Positions 1-8,707 of a stretch of DNA of 56,371 nt are shown one piece after another (within the stretch, counting starts at the first letter, position 1; every line of letters begins with the position of its first letter). The stretch lies in the NCBI GenBank assembly GCA_016926255.1, contig JAFGOY010000042.1, positions 1 through 56,371 of the forward strand. Direction: 5' to 3'. Source of the stretch: Anaerolineae bacterium. GTDB taxonomy: Bacteria > Chloroflexota > Anaerolineae > Aggregatilineales > UBA3940. A program made the position numbers and the translations under genes. Under the pieces are notes generated by a model, which had not been told where the DNA came from, made no database searches, and was given only the letters and a program-made list of their open reading frames with translations.

Positions 1-1677
1 CCGACCTTCGGGACACTGGAGGTGTGCATCGATGAAAGCTGCGAGAGTGTGGACAACTACAGTGAATACTGGCTGCGGCGGCAGACTGAACTCTTCGATG
101 ACCTGGGGAGCGGGGTACATACGGTAACGATCCGCAGCACGTCCGGTTCGTACGACATCGACGCGATCCAGGTGAACGACACCAGCGTGATCGGCGAAGG
201 GCTGCACGAACAGACGAGCAGTGACCTGGTCTTCACCGGGAACTGGGTGGAGCAAACCCACCCGCAGTACAGCGGTGGTTCGCAGTTGATCACCTGGGAT
301 AAATCGGCAGGGCTGTGGTTCCGCTTCGAGGGCGACACCCTGACCCTGATCCGGACAACCGGCCCGACCTACGGAACACTGGGGGTGTGCATCGACACGG
401 TCTGCGAGGACGTGGACGACAGCAGCGCGGAGTGGCTGAAACGCCAGCCGGTGACCTTCCCCGACCTGGGTGCCGGTATACACGAGGTACAGATCTACAG
501 TGTAGCAGGCAACCACAGTCTCGACGCGGTGCAGGTAGACAACACCAGCGTGATCGGCGAAGGGCTGCACGAGGAAACAAGCGGCGACCTGGTCTTCTTT
601 GGGAACTGGGTCGAGCAGACCCACCCGCAGTACAGCGGCGGCACGCAGATCGTCACCTGGGACCGGTGGGCAAGGCTGTGGTTCCGCTTCGAAGGGGACA
701 CGCTGACCTTGTTGCGCACAACCGGCCCGACCTACGGGACGCTGGAAGTGTGCATCGACGAAACCTGCGAGAACGTGGACGACAGCAGTGTCGACTGGCT
801 GAAACGCCAGGCAGTGACCTTCGGCGGACTGGGCACTGGCGTGCATGAGGTGCAAATCCGGAATGTTGAAGGCAATCACGGCATCGACGCAATCCAGGTG
901 GACAACGCCAGTATTCTGCCAGAGGGTCAATATGAAGAGACCAACGGCAACCTGGTGTACACAGGCGACTGGCAGGTGCGATCCGGCAGCGGCTTCAGCG
1001 GCGGCGCACTGCTGGTGAGCTGGGACACGTCAGCAATGGTATGGTTCCGCTTCGAGAGCGACACGCTGACCCTGCTGCGGCGAACAGGACCGGACCTGGG
1101 GACGGTCGAGGTGTGCATCGACGAGACATGCGAGATCGTTGACAACTACAGCACGACCTGGTTGAAGCAGGTGCCAGTGGTCTTCGACGAATTGGGCGAG
1201 GGAGAGCACGAATTCGTGATGCGTATCATGACGAATTCCAATGACATCGACGCAATCGAAGTGGGAGCCGGTGTCGGTGGGGCGGAAGTATCGGGCCAGA
1301 TCGTCGATGAGCCGACGGAAGAACCGACTGCGACGGACGAGTTGACGGAAACACCGGAGCCAACCGATGAACCGGAAGCGACGGAAACACCGGAGCCGAC
1401 GGAATCGCCTACCCCAACCGCGACGGACGAACCCGATCCGACGGCGACGGAAGAGCCGACTGCAACGGACGAACCCGATCCAACCGCAACAACAGAAGAA
1501 CCGACAGTGACAGAAACTCCTGAGCCAACCGAGGAATCCGATCCGACAGCGACGGAAACACCGGAGCCGACAGACGAACCGGAAGAAACGGAAGAGCCGA
1601 CAGAATCGCCCACCCCGACCGAGGAAACAGCGGATGAGGCGACAGTCGAAGAAACGGCTACGCCCGAACCAGACTAG
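1..1677 (+). CDS. Tandem-repeat surface protein, 5' end cut by window edge
   Basis: The frame is already open at base 1, so the true start lies outside. About 558 residues are visible: a tandem array of a 121-residue module, then a tail from about base 1300 made almost only of Thr, Pro, Glu, Asp and Ala. Each module has a W-F-R-F-E strand, a C-I-D-x-x-C cysteine pair and a closing D-A-I/V-Q-V strand, which suggests a beta-sandwich held by a disulfide. The acidic Thr/Pro tail resembles wall-spanning or glycosylated linkers of secreted Chloroflexota proteins. No membrane anchor or sorting motif follows it. I do not recognise the module family; a carbohydrate-binding or adhesion role is inference. 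A strong terminator follows 28 bases after the stop codon, so this gene ends its transcript. Confidence 0.8.
   Translation, partial: PTFGTLEVCIDESCESVDNYSEYWLRRQTELFDDLGSGVHTVTIRSTSGSYDIDAIQVNDTSVIGEGLHEQTSSDLVFTGNWVEQTHPQYSGGSQLITWDKSAGLWFRFEGDTLTLIRTTGPTYGTLGVCIDTVCEDVDDSSAEWLKRQPVTFPDLGAGIHEVQIYSVAGNHSLDAVQVDNTSVIGEGLHEETSGDLVFFGNWVEQTHPQYSGGTQIVTWDRWARLWFRFEGDTLTLLRTTGPTYGTLEVCIDETCENVDDSSVDWLKRQAVTFGGLGTGVHEVQIRNVEGNHGIDAIQVDNASILPEGQYEETNGNLVYTGDWQVRSGSGFSGGALLVSWDTSAMVWFRFESDTLTLLRRTGPDLGTVEVCIDETCEIVDNYSTTWLKQVPVVFDELGEGEHEFVMRIMTNSNDIDAIEVGAGVGGAEVSGQIVDEPTEEPTATDELTETPEPTDEPEATETPEPTESPTPTATDEPDPTATEEPTATDEPDPTATTEEPTVTETPEPTEESDPTATETPEPTDEPEETEEPTESPTPTEETADEATVEETATPEPD
181..1269 (+). 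repeat. Three in-frame 363-bp tandem coding repeats
   Basis: The segment beginning ACCAGCGTGATCGGCGAAGG at 181 recurs at 544, and a diverged version starts at 907, an exact period of 363 bp (121 codons). A partial fourth copy precedes base 181. Copies 1 and 2 are nearly identical at the nucleotide level in places, while copy 3 has drifted. This points to recent duplication or gene conversion in the N-terminal part of the array. Confidence 0.9.
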
Positions 1678-1705
1678 AGTCAAGGGCAAACGCTAAACGA
1701 AACAC

Positions 1706-1739
1706 GCGGGCGGTGGGGTCGAAATCCACCGCCCGCTTT
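1706..1739 (+). terminator. Intrinsic terminator of the repeat protein gene
   Basis: An 11-bp perfect stem, GCGGGCGGTGG paired with CCACCGCCCGC, has a 9-base loop and is followed by TTTG. It lies 28 bases after the stop codon. The short T tract makes it a moderate terminator. Confidence 0.75.
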
Positions 1740-1794
1740 GTGATTCACGGACAGCCCATCAAACCGGCGGCGGCAAATCGAACAAAGTCACGTT

Positions 1795-1929
1795 CTAAAC
1801 ATTGGCCCAGATCAGCGAATATCGCCAGAACAGGTGCCTGAGCAGGTAGCCGTGATACTGGCTGTTGTGATCCCATCCGCTGCCGGAAAGTGCGGCGATG
1901 CGGTCAAAGTCGTCGCGGATTGTGTTCAT
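1795..1929 (-). pseudogene. N-terminal scrap of a SAM-dependent methyltransferase
   Basis: On the minus strand an ATG opens a 44-codon frame starting MNTIRDDFDRIA, followed by GWDHNSQYHGYLLRHL. This matches the N-terminus of a common class I methyltransferase family, which begins with a FDRIA..GWDHN.HYH..LL motif. The frame then diverges and stops before the glycine-rich SAM-binding motif (GCGTG) that should follow. It is therefore a truncated remnant. It lies next to another gene scrap, so this interval is a decayed region. Family assignment is from memory of the motif and is moderately sure. Confidence 0.6.
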
Positions 1930-1943
1930 AGGTTAATTCGCCC

Positions 1944-2030
1944 CTACTCCACCGGTACGACTCACAGCGCCGGTTTCGGATTCAGATCGACGTCCCACAG
2001 GCCCATGAAGTGCTCGAAGTTGTACTTGGC
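1944..2030 (-). pseudogene. C-terminal scrap of a GH5-like hydrolase paralogue
   Basis: Read on the minus strand, this encodes the last residues of the neighbouring hydrolase (EHFMGLWDVDLNPKPAL), then an internal TGA where the intact gene has Gly, then VVPVE and the stop. By eye 77 of 87 bases match positions 2962-3048, and similarity ends just outside the stop codon. It is a dead copy of the 3' end of the intact gene about 1.02 kb away, with the hypothetical gene at 2050-2913 between the two copies. Confidence 0.85.
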
Positions 2031-2049
2031 TGGGCGATAACAATACGCA

Positions 2050-2913
2050 CTATATGCGACGAGGTTTAAAAAAATCGGGTAGTGATAATATTTCTGATAC
2101 TCCCTGCACCGCTTCGTCGAGACGATCCGAGTCCCATCCATACAGTTGCGTAAGACTACGAACCGGTTTTAGAAAAGCATTTACCGCGATACTGCAAAGG
2201 TAGACAATATAAATCGTCTCGAGGTTCTTTTCGAGAAATCCATGTTCCCCATCAGGAATCACCCGAAAGCCAAGTTGAAGATATGCCCAGTGATGCCCAT
2301 GTGTCATCGCTGATAGTAGTCGGTAGTTCACTTCTTCATCAAGGACGTCACGAATTACATCCACATTACTTGGCATTTTCTCCGCAATTCGACATCCTTT
2401 TTTACTAGGAACACTCTTGAAGCCGAGAGCACTAGCTTTTTTTTCGACATACTCGATACGTTCCTTGGCTTTGTCTATGAGTTCCTTTTCATTCCAGGCT
2501 CGAACGAATTTTAGTTGCTGTTCTAGACCCTCATAACGGAAGGCAAAACTCCTACTCACGCGGGACCTAGCATCAAGTGAAGGATCAAGTATCCAGGCAG
2601 CAATAGCAGATGTTTCAAGGACTGCCCGAACGCAATTATATGGTGCAATCGTCTGAACGGGTTCTTGAAGGACACGTGTCAAAGCAGAAAGGTGATCCGC
2701 AGCTACCTCAATCAATGTTCCCGCTTGAGCGTAAGCAGTATCAACAAGTTCAGAGTCTGAAAACTCCTGACTCTCAGTGATTGACTTGCATCCTGGTGCT
2801 GGCTGGTTGGAATTCTCATTAAAGAATGCTCCTAAAGACTTAAGTAGCAATTCTACGGATTCAATAATTTTTTTAGCTTGCTCGACAGTTATATTGTCAA
2901 TAGATTTGATCAT
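2050..2913 (-). CDS. Hypothetical alpha-helical protein, possible HEPN/DUF5677-like
   Basis: This 287-residue protein has no signal peptide or membrane segment and looks mostly helical. The most family-like stretch is near residue 200, YRLLSAMTHGHHWAY, which resembles the R...H motif region of HEPN-like or DUF5677-like proteins. That comparison is tentative. Its base composition is clearly more AT-rich than the flanking genes, with many A/T-ending codons and long A and T runs, which suggests separate ancestry. It sits alone between two copies of the 3' end of the adjacent hydrolase gene, on the same strand. The role is unknown; a mobile or defence-type accessory gene is possible. Confidence 0.65.
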   Translation of the reverse strand: MIKSIDNITVEQAKKIIESVELLLKSLGAFFNENSNQPAPGCKSITESQEFSDSELVDTAYAQAGTLIEVAADHLSALTRVLQEPVQTIAPYNCVRAVLETSAIAAWILDPSLDARSRVSRSFAFRYEGLEQQLKFVRAWNEKELIDKAKERIEYVEKKASALGFKSVPSKKGCRIAEKMPSNVDVIRDVLDEEVNYRLLSAMTHGHHWAYLQLGFRVIPDGEHGFLEKNLETIYIVYLCSIAVNAFLKPVRSLTQLYGWDSDRLDEAVQGVSEILSLPDFFKPRRI

Positions 2914-2961
2914 CAGAATTTGGCTCCCGGATTTGTTCCTTACTAATACCTACTCCCCGCC

Positions 2962-4374
2962 CTACTCCACCGGCACGACGCCCAGCGCCGGTTTCGGATT
3001 CAGATCGACATCCCACAGGCCCATGAAGTGCTCATAATTATACTGCGCATCGTAGGGCACATAATCGAAGGCCGTCCACACCAGCCAGCCCGATAACCGC
3101 CGATCCTCGGCGACGGTCAGCGCAGCGGCGAGCGATTCGGCCTGCTGCTCCGGCGACGAGGCATTGACCGGCGCACCCGGCCACGAGTGATAGCCCACCT
3201 CCTGAAGCATCAGCGGCTTGCTACTGCTGGCCCGGTACCCGGCGATGCGCAGCGACAGTTCCTCCGCCGATTCCCAGTGATGGAACGACAGAATATCGAC
3301 GTAGGGCGCGGTCGGGGTGGGATCACCCCACCACCCGGCAGTGAGCAGGTGATTCGGATCGTTCTCGCGGACGATCTGGCTGATATGAGATAACCAGTCG
3401 ATCACGGTCTGGTGCGGAAACTCGACGGTGACGGCGCGGATACCGGTATCGAGGTCGCCCTCGTTGCGTAAATCCCAGGCCAGAATGGTGGGATCGTTCC
3501 GGTAGCGGCGGACGATGTAGGCGGTCTGCGCATCGTAGCGGGCATAGTCGGTGTAGAGAGGCCGGAAGATCAGGTCGGGGAGATCGTTGAGGGTCATGAT
3601 CACTTTCAGGCCGCGCTCAGCGGCCATCGCCAGCAGTCGATCCACCCGCTCGAACATATCGGGCACGGGGACGGCGTCTTCGGGGGCGCAGGTAAAGAGC
3701 GGATCGTAATACAGGAACATCCGCACGGTGTTGAACCCCGCCCCGGCGATGGCGTCGAGTTCCTGCGCAGCAACGTCGAGATCGAGGTCGGTGATAAATC
3801 GATGCCACTGGGCGAACCGCGAATAGTAATTGACACCCCGCACGACGAAGGTCTGACCCTGCCAGACAAGCTGATTGCCCGACACCTGAACAAACGCCGC
3901 CGGATCGACCGGTTCGGCGAGCGGCAGCGGCTCGACCTCCGATACTTCACAGGGAACCGGTGTGGGATCGGGCAGCGCGTCGAGGCGAATCAGTGCGTCG
4001 ATGGCCTCGCGGCGTGTGCCATCGAGTGACAGGGCTTGCTGATACTGGTCGATGGCCTCGGAAGGAGCACCGGCAGCTTCGAGGGCCATCCCGTAGTTGA
4101 TGTGAACGGCGTACTGCTTGTTCACGAGCGGCTGGTCGCCGCAGCTTACCCCTTCGGCGCGCAGTGCTTCCAGCACCTCGATCAATGCTGCCCAATCGTT
4201 GTTCCAGTAGCGCTCGATGTCCTCACAGGTTGCGGCGGGGATGGATTCATCTGATACAGCAGCGGTTGTCGGCAGCGGGGTGAGCGTGACGTACCTCACC
4301 GGTTCCTCCTGCTGGCACGCCGACATCGAAACAAGCACGCCGATTATCGCAATCAATCGAAGTCTGATCTTCAT
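2962..4374 (-). CDS. GH5-like glycoside hydrolase lipoprotein
   Basis: The 470-residue product starts MKIRLRLIAIIGVLVSMSAC, a lipoprotein signal with Cys as the acylated residue, so it should sit outside the membrane. This ATG is preferred over one 22 codons upstream because GGAGG lies about 11 bases before it and because the signal peptide then starts correctly. Residues about 45-130 form a TPR-like helical region. The rest is a TIM-barrel hydrolase: N-x-V-R-G-V-N-Y, then RNEG with the likely acid/base Glu, then LQEVGYHS with the likely nucleophile Glu, and a closing GWLVWTAFDY. This is the layout of GH5/cellulase-clan enzymes acting on beta-mannan or beta-glucan; the substrate cannot be told. 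Its 3' end is duplicated at 1944-2030. Confidence 0.8.
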   Translation of the reverse strand: MKIRLRLIAIIGVLVSMSACQQEEPVRYVTLTPLPTTAAVSDESIPAATCEDIERYWNNDWAALIEVLEALRAEGVSCGDQPLVNKQYAVHINYGMALEAAGAPSEAIDQYQQALSLDGTRREAIDALIRLDALPDPTPVPCEVSEVEPLPLAEPVDPAAFVQVSGNQLVWQGQTFVVRGVNYYSRFAQWHRFITDLDLDVAAQELDAIAGAGFNTVRMFLYYDPLFTCAPEDAVPVPDMFERVDRLLAMAAERGLKVIMTLNDLPDLIFRPLYTDYARYDAQTAYIVRRYRNDPTILAWDLRNEGDLDTGIRAVTVEFPHQTVIDWLSHISQIVRENDPNHLLTAGWWGDPTPTAPYVDILSFHHWESAEELSLRIAGYRASSSKPLMLQEVGYHSWPGAPVNASSPEQQAESLAAALTVAEDRRLSGWLVWTAFDYVPYDAQYNYEHFMGLWDVDLNPKPALGVVPVE

Positions 4375-4516
4375 GGCTTCCCGTCCCTCCGGCAGCATGA
4401 TTTTCATCGAGAAAACTATACCACCCGACGGGAAACCCACATCGACTAATGCCCTTCGGCAAACATACAGGGAATCGATTCACAGGCCGCGGATCGCCGT
4501 GGCTCCTAGTATCAAC

Positions 4517-6607
4517 TCACTCTACGTCCCAGATCAGGAGCATACCTTCGACCGGTACGACGAATGCCGAGTCATCCAGTGCCCAGGCAGCACTAATTAC
4601 ATCGTAGTAGAAACCCGGATTATAATCAGCTCTGGCTACCGCACGGCTTTCATCAACATTCCACAGTTCGACATGGTCATTGGCCAATAGTGCCATGTGG
4701 TGCTGGTTGTGACTCAAAATACCGCGTCCACTTTCTGTTTCCAGCCGGACGATTTCCCGGTTTGAACTGGCATTCCAGATGATGGTCTCATCGTTAATGG
4801 ACGAAACGAGCAGCAGTTCCCCTTCCGACGTCCATTGCGCATCGTCGACTCCTTCGAACTGGCGCACATAGTCGCCATTGTGATAAAGAATCGAATTCCA
4901 CAGATTGCCACAGATAAAATATTCTCCATCATCACTGAATTCAGCAAGCATCAGGGGTTGAAACCAGATACTTTCCGGGAGCGGAACCCGCTGATAGGTT
5001 TCGGCCTGCAAATCCCAGATCAACGGCTGATCGTACAGCCCCGTGAACAATTGATCGCCATCAGGCGACCATGCCAGCCCACCCGTGAAGAAAATTTCTG
5101 GCATATAGAATATATACTCCGCCTCAAGTTTTTGCAGCAGATCGCCGGTTTCGACATCCCAGATGTACACATAATGAGGCAGGCTGAGGCTGGCCAGACG
5201 GCGGCTATCAGGGCTGAAAGCGAGGCCATTTATGCCATACGGGGCTGATTCGGAGGTAAGCCGCGTGACAATTTCTTCTTTCTCTACTTCCCAGATATCA
5301 ATCAAGCCATTCCCGCGATCCCCGGCAACAATCCACCGGCCATCGGGTGACCAGTCAGCATGGGTATAGTAATCGTGGTGTCCGCCAAGCACGGCATATC
5401 GTTCCCCGCTAAGAACGTCGAGCGAGTCGTACTGCCCGTTAGCCTGCCTGATCAGCGCCCGGTTTTCAGCCCCCAGCCAGCTTATGAATCCACCATCGAT
5501 TTCCCGAACAAGCTCACCCGTCTCGAAGTTCCAGAACAGGCTTCTCGACGTATCCGTCACACATAGCAATGAACCACGCAGGGCAACATTGAAGTCAATA
5601 CTCTGGACAGCTAACTCTTCAGACAGAGTGAATGTGCGTCCGGGTTCGCCGGTCAGCGCGTCGAAAATTTGCATCTCACGCCCATCGACATCGACTGCCA
5701 CGAACGAGGTGCCACTCGGATGCCAGTAGTACCGGCTAAAATTGTCCGGCAGTGTATAGAGTTTTTCCGATTGTTCAAACGACCAGAGCGATATCACCTG
5801 TTCATCATCGACTGTTTCACGAATGATCCCGAATTTTTCATAGGGCAATATCCACGGGATGTCAAAAAAGTAATCTTCGAGAGCCGGATTCTGTCCCAAG
5901 TGGTAAACCGACATAGCATCAGACGTAACAAAATGTTCATTGTCCGGCCAGGCAACAATGCGCTTGCTGTTACCCTGAACCTGATGCAGCACCTCACCGG
6001 TCGACACATCCCAGACGGTTCTATCGCCTGCCACTTTTTCACCATCAGGTGACCAGGTGACTGTATCCGCTTCTCCATCCAGCCGGTTCTGTATCTCACC
6101 CGTCCCGGCATCGACGATCAGTACTCGGTCAGAGAACAGCCCGACTGCCAGATATTCACTATTGGGTGACCATTCAATATCCTGAACCTGCCGGGAGCCG
6201 TCCTCCGCTTCGATATCAAATTGGGCGAGCAGTTCCAACGTACTCGCGTCGTAAATGTATCCAAACAACTTGCCGGTGACCGCCAGGGATTGGCCATTCG
6301 GAGAGAGTTCGATCTGGTCTATTGGCCCCCTGCCCAGAAAATGTATCGTTTCGGCGAGGGGGATATCAGGAAGATCGAGGGTTGGGATTTCCGTCGGCGT
6401 CGCGGGGACAGCAGTCAGGATAACGGTAGGCGTGATCGGCGGCATCACCGTTTCAGCAGGCACCGTTGACGCCACTGCTTCTGGCGTAGCTTCAGATGAT
6501 CGGAACAGATTGATGGCATAGTGGGCGATAATCACGCTGCCAGCGCCAAGCGCACCGGCAAGAAGCGCCACCGCTGCTACCAGTAGAATCTTTTCTCTTT
6601 TTTTCAT
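4517..6607 (-). CDS. Membrane-anchored WD40 repeat protein
   Basis: The 696-residue protein starts with a charged KKRE stretch and one hydrophobic helix (about residues 8-34). A Thr/Pro-rich linker follows, then WD40-type repeats with typical strands (WSPDG, LAFSPDSRRLA, VYIWDVETGDLL) that should close one or two beta propellers outside the membrane. No enzymatic domain is visible. The ATG overlaps the stop of the upstream WD40 gene as TAATG, so the two are translationally coupled and probably work together. The partner is unknown; propellers of this kind usually bind proteins. Confidence 0.85.
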   Translation of the reverse strand: MKKREKILLVAAVALLAGALGAGSVIIAHYAINLFRSSEATPEAVASTVPAETVMPPITPTVILTAVPATPTEIPTLDLPDIPLAETIHFLGRGPIDQIELSPNGQSLAVTGKLFGYIYDASTLELLAQFDIEAEDGSRQVQDIEWSPNSEYLAVGLFSDRVLIVDAGTGEIQNRLDGEADTVTWSPDGEKVAGDRTVWDVSTGEVLHQVQGNSKRIVAWPDNEHFVTSDAMSVYHLGQNPALEDYFFDIPWILPYEKFGIIRETVDDEQVISLWSFEQSEKLYTLPDNFSRYYWHPSGTSFVAVDVDGREMQIFDALTGEPGRTFTLSEELAVQSIDFNVALRGSLLCVTDTSRSLFWNFETGELVREIDGGFISWLGAENRALIRQANGQYDSLDVLSGERYAVLGGHHDYYTHADWSPDGRWIVAGDRGNGLIDIWEVEKEEIVTRLTSESAPYGINGLAFSPDSRRLASLSLPHYVYIWDVETGDLLQKLEAEYIFYMPEIFFTGGLAWSPDGDQLFTGLYDQPLIWDLQAETYQRVPLPESIWFQPLMLAEFSDDGEYFICGNLWNSILYHNGDYVRQFEGVDDAQWTSEGELLLVSSINDETIIWNASSNREIVRLETESGRGILSHNQHHMALLANDHVELWNVDESRAVARADYNPGFYYDVISAAWALDDSAFVVPVEGMLLIWDVE

Positions 6608-8352
6608 TACTCAGTCTTCCAGATAATGACGGCACCATCTTCCGAACCAGAAGCCAGCAGCCCATCCGACGACCAGCTTACAGCGGATACAGTCCCATTG
6701 TGGTCATCATAAGATTGGAGCACATCCCCTGTAATCGGGTTCCAGACCTTCACGGTGTGATCCATCGATCCCGACGCCAGTCCATAGTCAGACCAGTCTA
6801 CCGAGACGACGGTATCCCGATGCCCGAACAGTCGATTGACCGCCTCCCGCTGCTCGATATCCCAGATGACGATCTCCCCGGCAGCGACAAACGCCAGTTG
6901 ATCGCCATCCGGAGACCAGTCAAAATCACCGACCCTGCCAACCGGATCATCGATCACGAACAGGGCTTCATCCGTCTGGCTGTCGTGGATGGTGATTTTT
7001 CCGGTATCATGATCCAGAACAGCGTTGAGCGTCCCATCCGGTGATCGGGTATCCGGTTCGAGCGTGTATCCGGTAAGCGTGGAAACTTCACCATCTTCCC
7101 AGCGATACATCGACTCGCCAGCGAATACGATCAGCGCTGACTGATCCCAGCGGACCGTTCCCACCCCCGGTGGTGTTCCGGCAACCATGCGCAAAGGGAC
7201 ACCCTGTTCGATATCCCACACCACGAGACTACAGACATTCGCTATACTGGTTACTGTATAGACGATTTGATCATCCCACAACGATGGCCTGGGAACATAT
7301 ATTGAGGCTGGTAGATCATGGATCAAATCACCCGTAGCGACTCGCCAGACGGCAAGATGACTCTCCCTGCTATCCTCGGTCGAGTACGAGCCAAGTAAGT
7401 ATTCGTTATTCGCACTAAATCTTTTTGAGAAACATCCACTATGCCGGGGGAGCGGAGAGTCGAATGTCGAAATCCGTTCCTCGGATTGGATGTCGATTAT
7501 TTCATATAACTCAGCCCAGATTCTGTTATCCGGGTCTTTATCGTATTCATATGGCTGGGCACGCAGCAAACCATCGTGAGACCAGACAGCCACATGATAC
7601 ATACCGTCAGCGTAAAACTGCGGAATGCCTTCCTCATCAAATACGATGTGATCGAAAATATCTCTTTCTAAATAAAGCGTTTCTTCACCGGTTGCCATAT
7701 CCCAGGCAACGATATAAGGCTGATAATATTCATAGTACCCTTGGCTGGAGACCAGCGTTCGACTGTCCGGGCTGAATACCAGATTGTACGAATACTGGGT
7801 ATAGCCGGGCAGTTCCCACAGCAGTTCGCCTGTTTCCACGTCCCAGACCAGCGTCTCCGGCAGATACCCTTTCGCCGCGATCATCCGCCCATCGGGAGAA
7901 AATGCGACATCAATATAGGTATAGTTGTTGATGCTGAACTGCTGGAGGGCTTCGCCTGTGAACGCATCGAACAGCGTGATCGTCCCGCTCGTGTCGTCCA
8001 CAGCCAGCTTCGTTCCATCGGCGTTGAAAGTGATTCCCTGCGCGCTGTATTCGGTATCGACAAACCACAGCAGTTCAAACGTTTGGGCATCGAACATATA
8101 CAGTCCCACACCGCCAGCCGCCGCCAGCATCGATTTATCGGGAGAAAGATCGATAGAGCAGAACGGCCCTACTCCGAACCGGTCGATCATCTCGTCGGTG
8201 ATTGGTAACTCCACCGGAACCGGCTCAGGCCACTCGATCTCTTCTACCGGTGTGTCAGGCTCAGGCGTTTGAAGCCCGGCAGCATCGACCACTACCGGCA
8301 AACCGCCGATCAATATCAACAGTATGCCCAATAATATGTTCAGACGTTTCAT
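6607..8352 (-). CDS. Secreted WD40 repeat protein
   Basis: The 581-residue product has a clean Sec signal peptide (KRLNILLGILLILIGGLPVVVDA) and then WD40 repeats to the C-terminus. The last two repeats are the most canonical: HRDTVVSVDWSDYGLASGS, and a GTVSAVSWSSDGLLASGS stretch ending in a WK dipeptide. The earlier repeats are degenerate. It is the first gene of a two-gene operon with the membrane-anchored WD40 protein. Both share ..EWSPNS/..DWSPDGDQLAF repeat style and probably arose by duplication. Function is not evident from the sequence. Confidence 0.85.
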   Translation of the reverse strand: MKRLNILLGILLILIGGLPVVVDAAGLQTPEPDTPVEEIEWPEPVPVELPITDEMIDRFGVGPFCSIDLSPDKSMLAAAGGVGLYMFDAQTFELLWFVDTEYSAQGITFNADGTKLAVDDTSGTITLFDAFTGEALQQFSINNYTYIDVAFSPDGRMIAAKGYLPETLVWDVETGELLWELPGYTQYSYNLVFSPDSRTLVSSQGYYEYYQPYIVAWDMATGEETLYLERDIFDHIVFDEEGIPQFYADGMYHVAVWSHDGLLRAQPYEYDKDPDNRIWAELYEIIDIQSEERISTFDSPLPRHSGCFSKRFSANNEYLLGSYSTEDSRESHLAVWRVATGDLIHDLPASIYVPRPSLWDDQIVYTVTSIANVCSLVVWDIEQGVPLRMVAGTPPGVGTVRWDQSALIVFAGESMYRWEDGEVSTLTGYTLEPDTRSPDGTLNAVLDHDTGKITIHDSQTDEALFVIDDPVGRVGDFDWSPDGDQLAFVAAGEIVIWDIEQREAVNRLFGHRDTVVSVDWSDYGLASGSMDHTVKVWNPITGDVLQSYDDHNGTVSAVSWSSDGLLASGSEDGAVIIWKTE

Positions 8353-8707
8353 AGGCTTATCTCGCTAAAAGAATGAAGGCTCCCACTCACCGACCCCGCG
8401 ATCATTATAGCCGCATGCACGCGATGTCACCACCCCTACCCGCGATTACATATTGTCAACACCATCTGAACAAGAACGTAAGGGGTTACTGACCGGGCCA
8501 GCCGCATTCGACAACCTGCGATATACCATCCGCCCACCAATCCATCTCAGATCATTTCCCTGTGATAGTTTGATCCCACAAATCAATAGGTATATGAACC
8601 CTGATTGCATCTTTTATCTCTGAAGATGCGTATACGGGATCGAGAGGGGCTGCTGACCAGGCCAGCCGCTCTCCGACAGCAAACACAACGCAAGAGGAGA
8701 CAGAGCC
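8353..8707. other. Divergent intergenic region with a 24-bp direct repeat
   Basis: This 355-bp gap separates the WD40 operon (minus) from the ABC permease (plus). No credible gene is seen. It contains an imperfect direct repeat: 8482-8505 and 8646-8669 share 21 of 24 bases around the core CTGACC-G/A-GGCCAGCCGC. The second copy is about 23 bases before the permease ribosome-binding site AGGAGA (8692-8697). The repeat could be an operator pair or a remnant of a duplicated leader. Confidence 0.6.

Noticed and set aside
181-1269. CRISPR-like array from regular repeats
   Set aside because: The repeats are 363 bp, contiguous and in frame, with no spacers; they encode protein modules.
1030-1689. 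Long minus-strand frames rich in Arg or Ser/Val opposite the Thr/Pro tail
   Set aside because: They are the complement of low-complexity ACG/CCG/GAA codons of the plus-strand gene and have no domain character.
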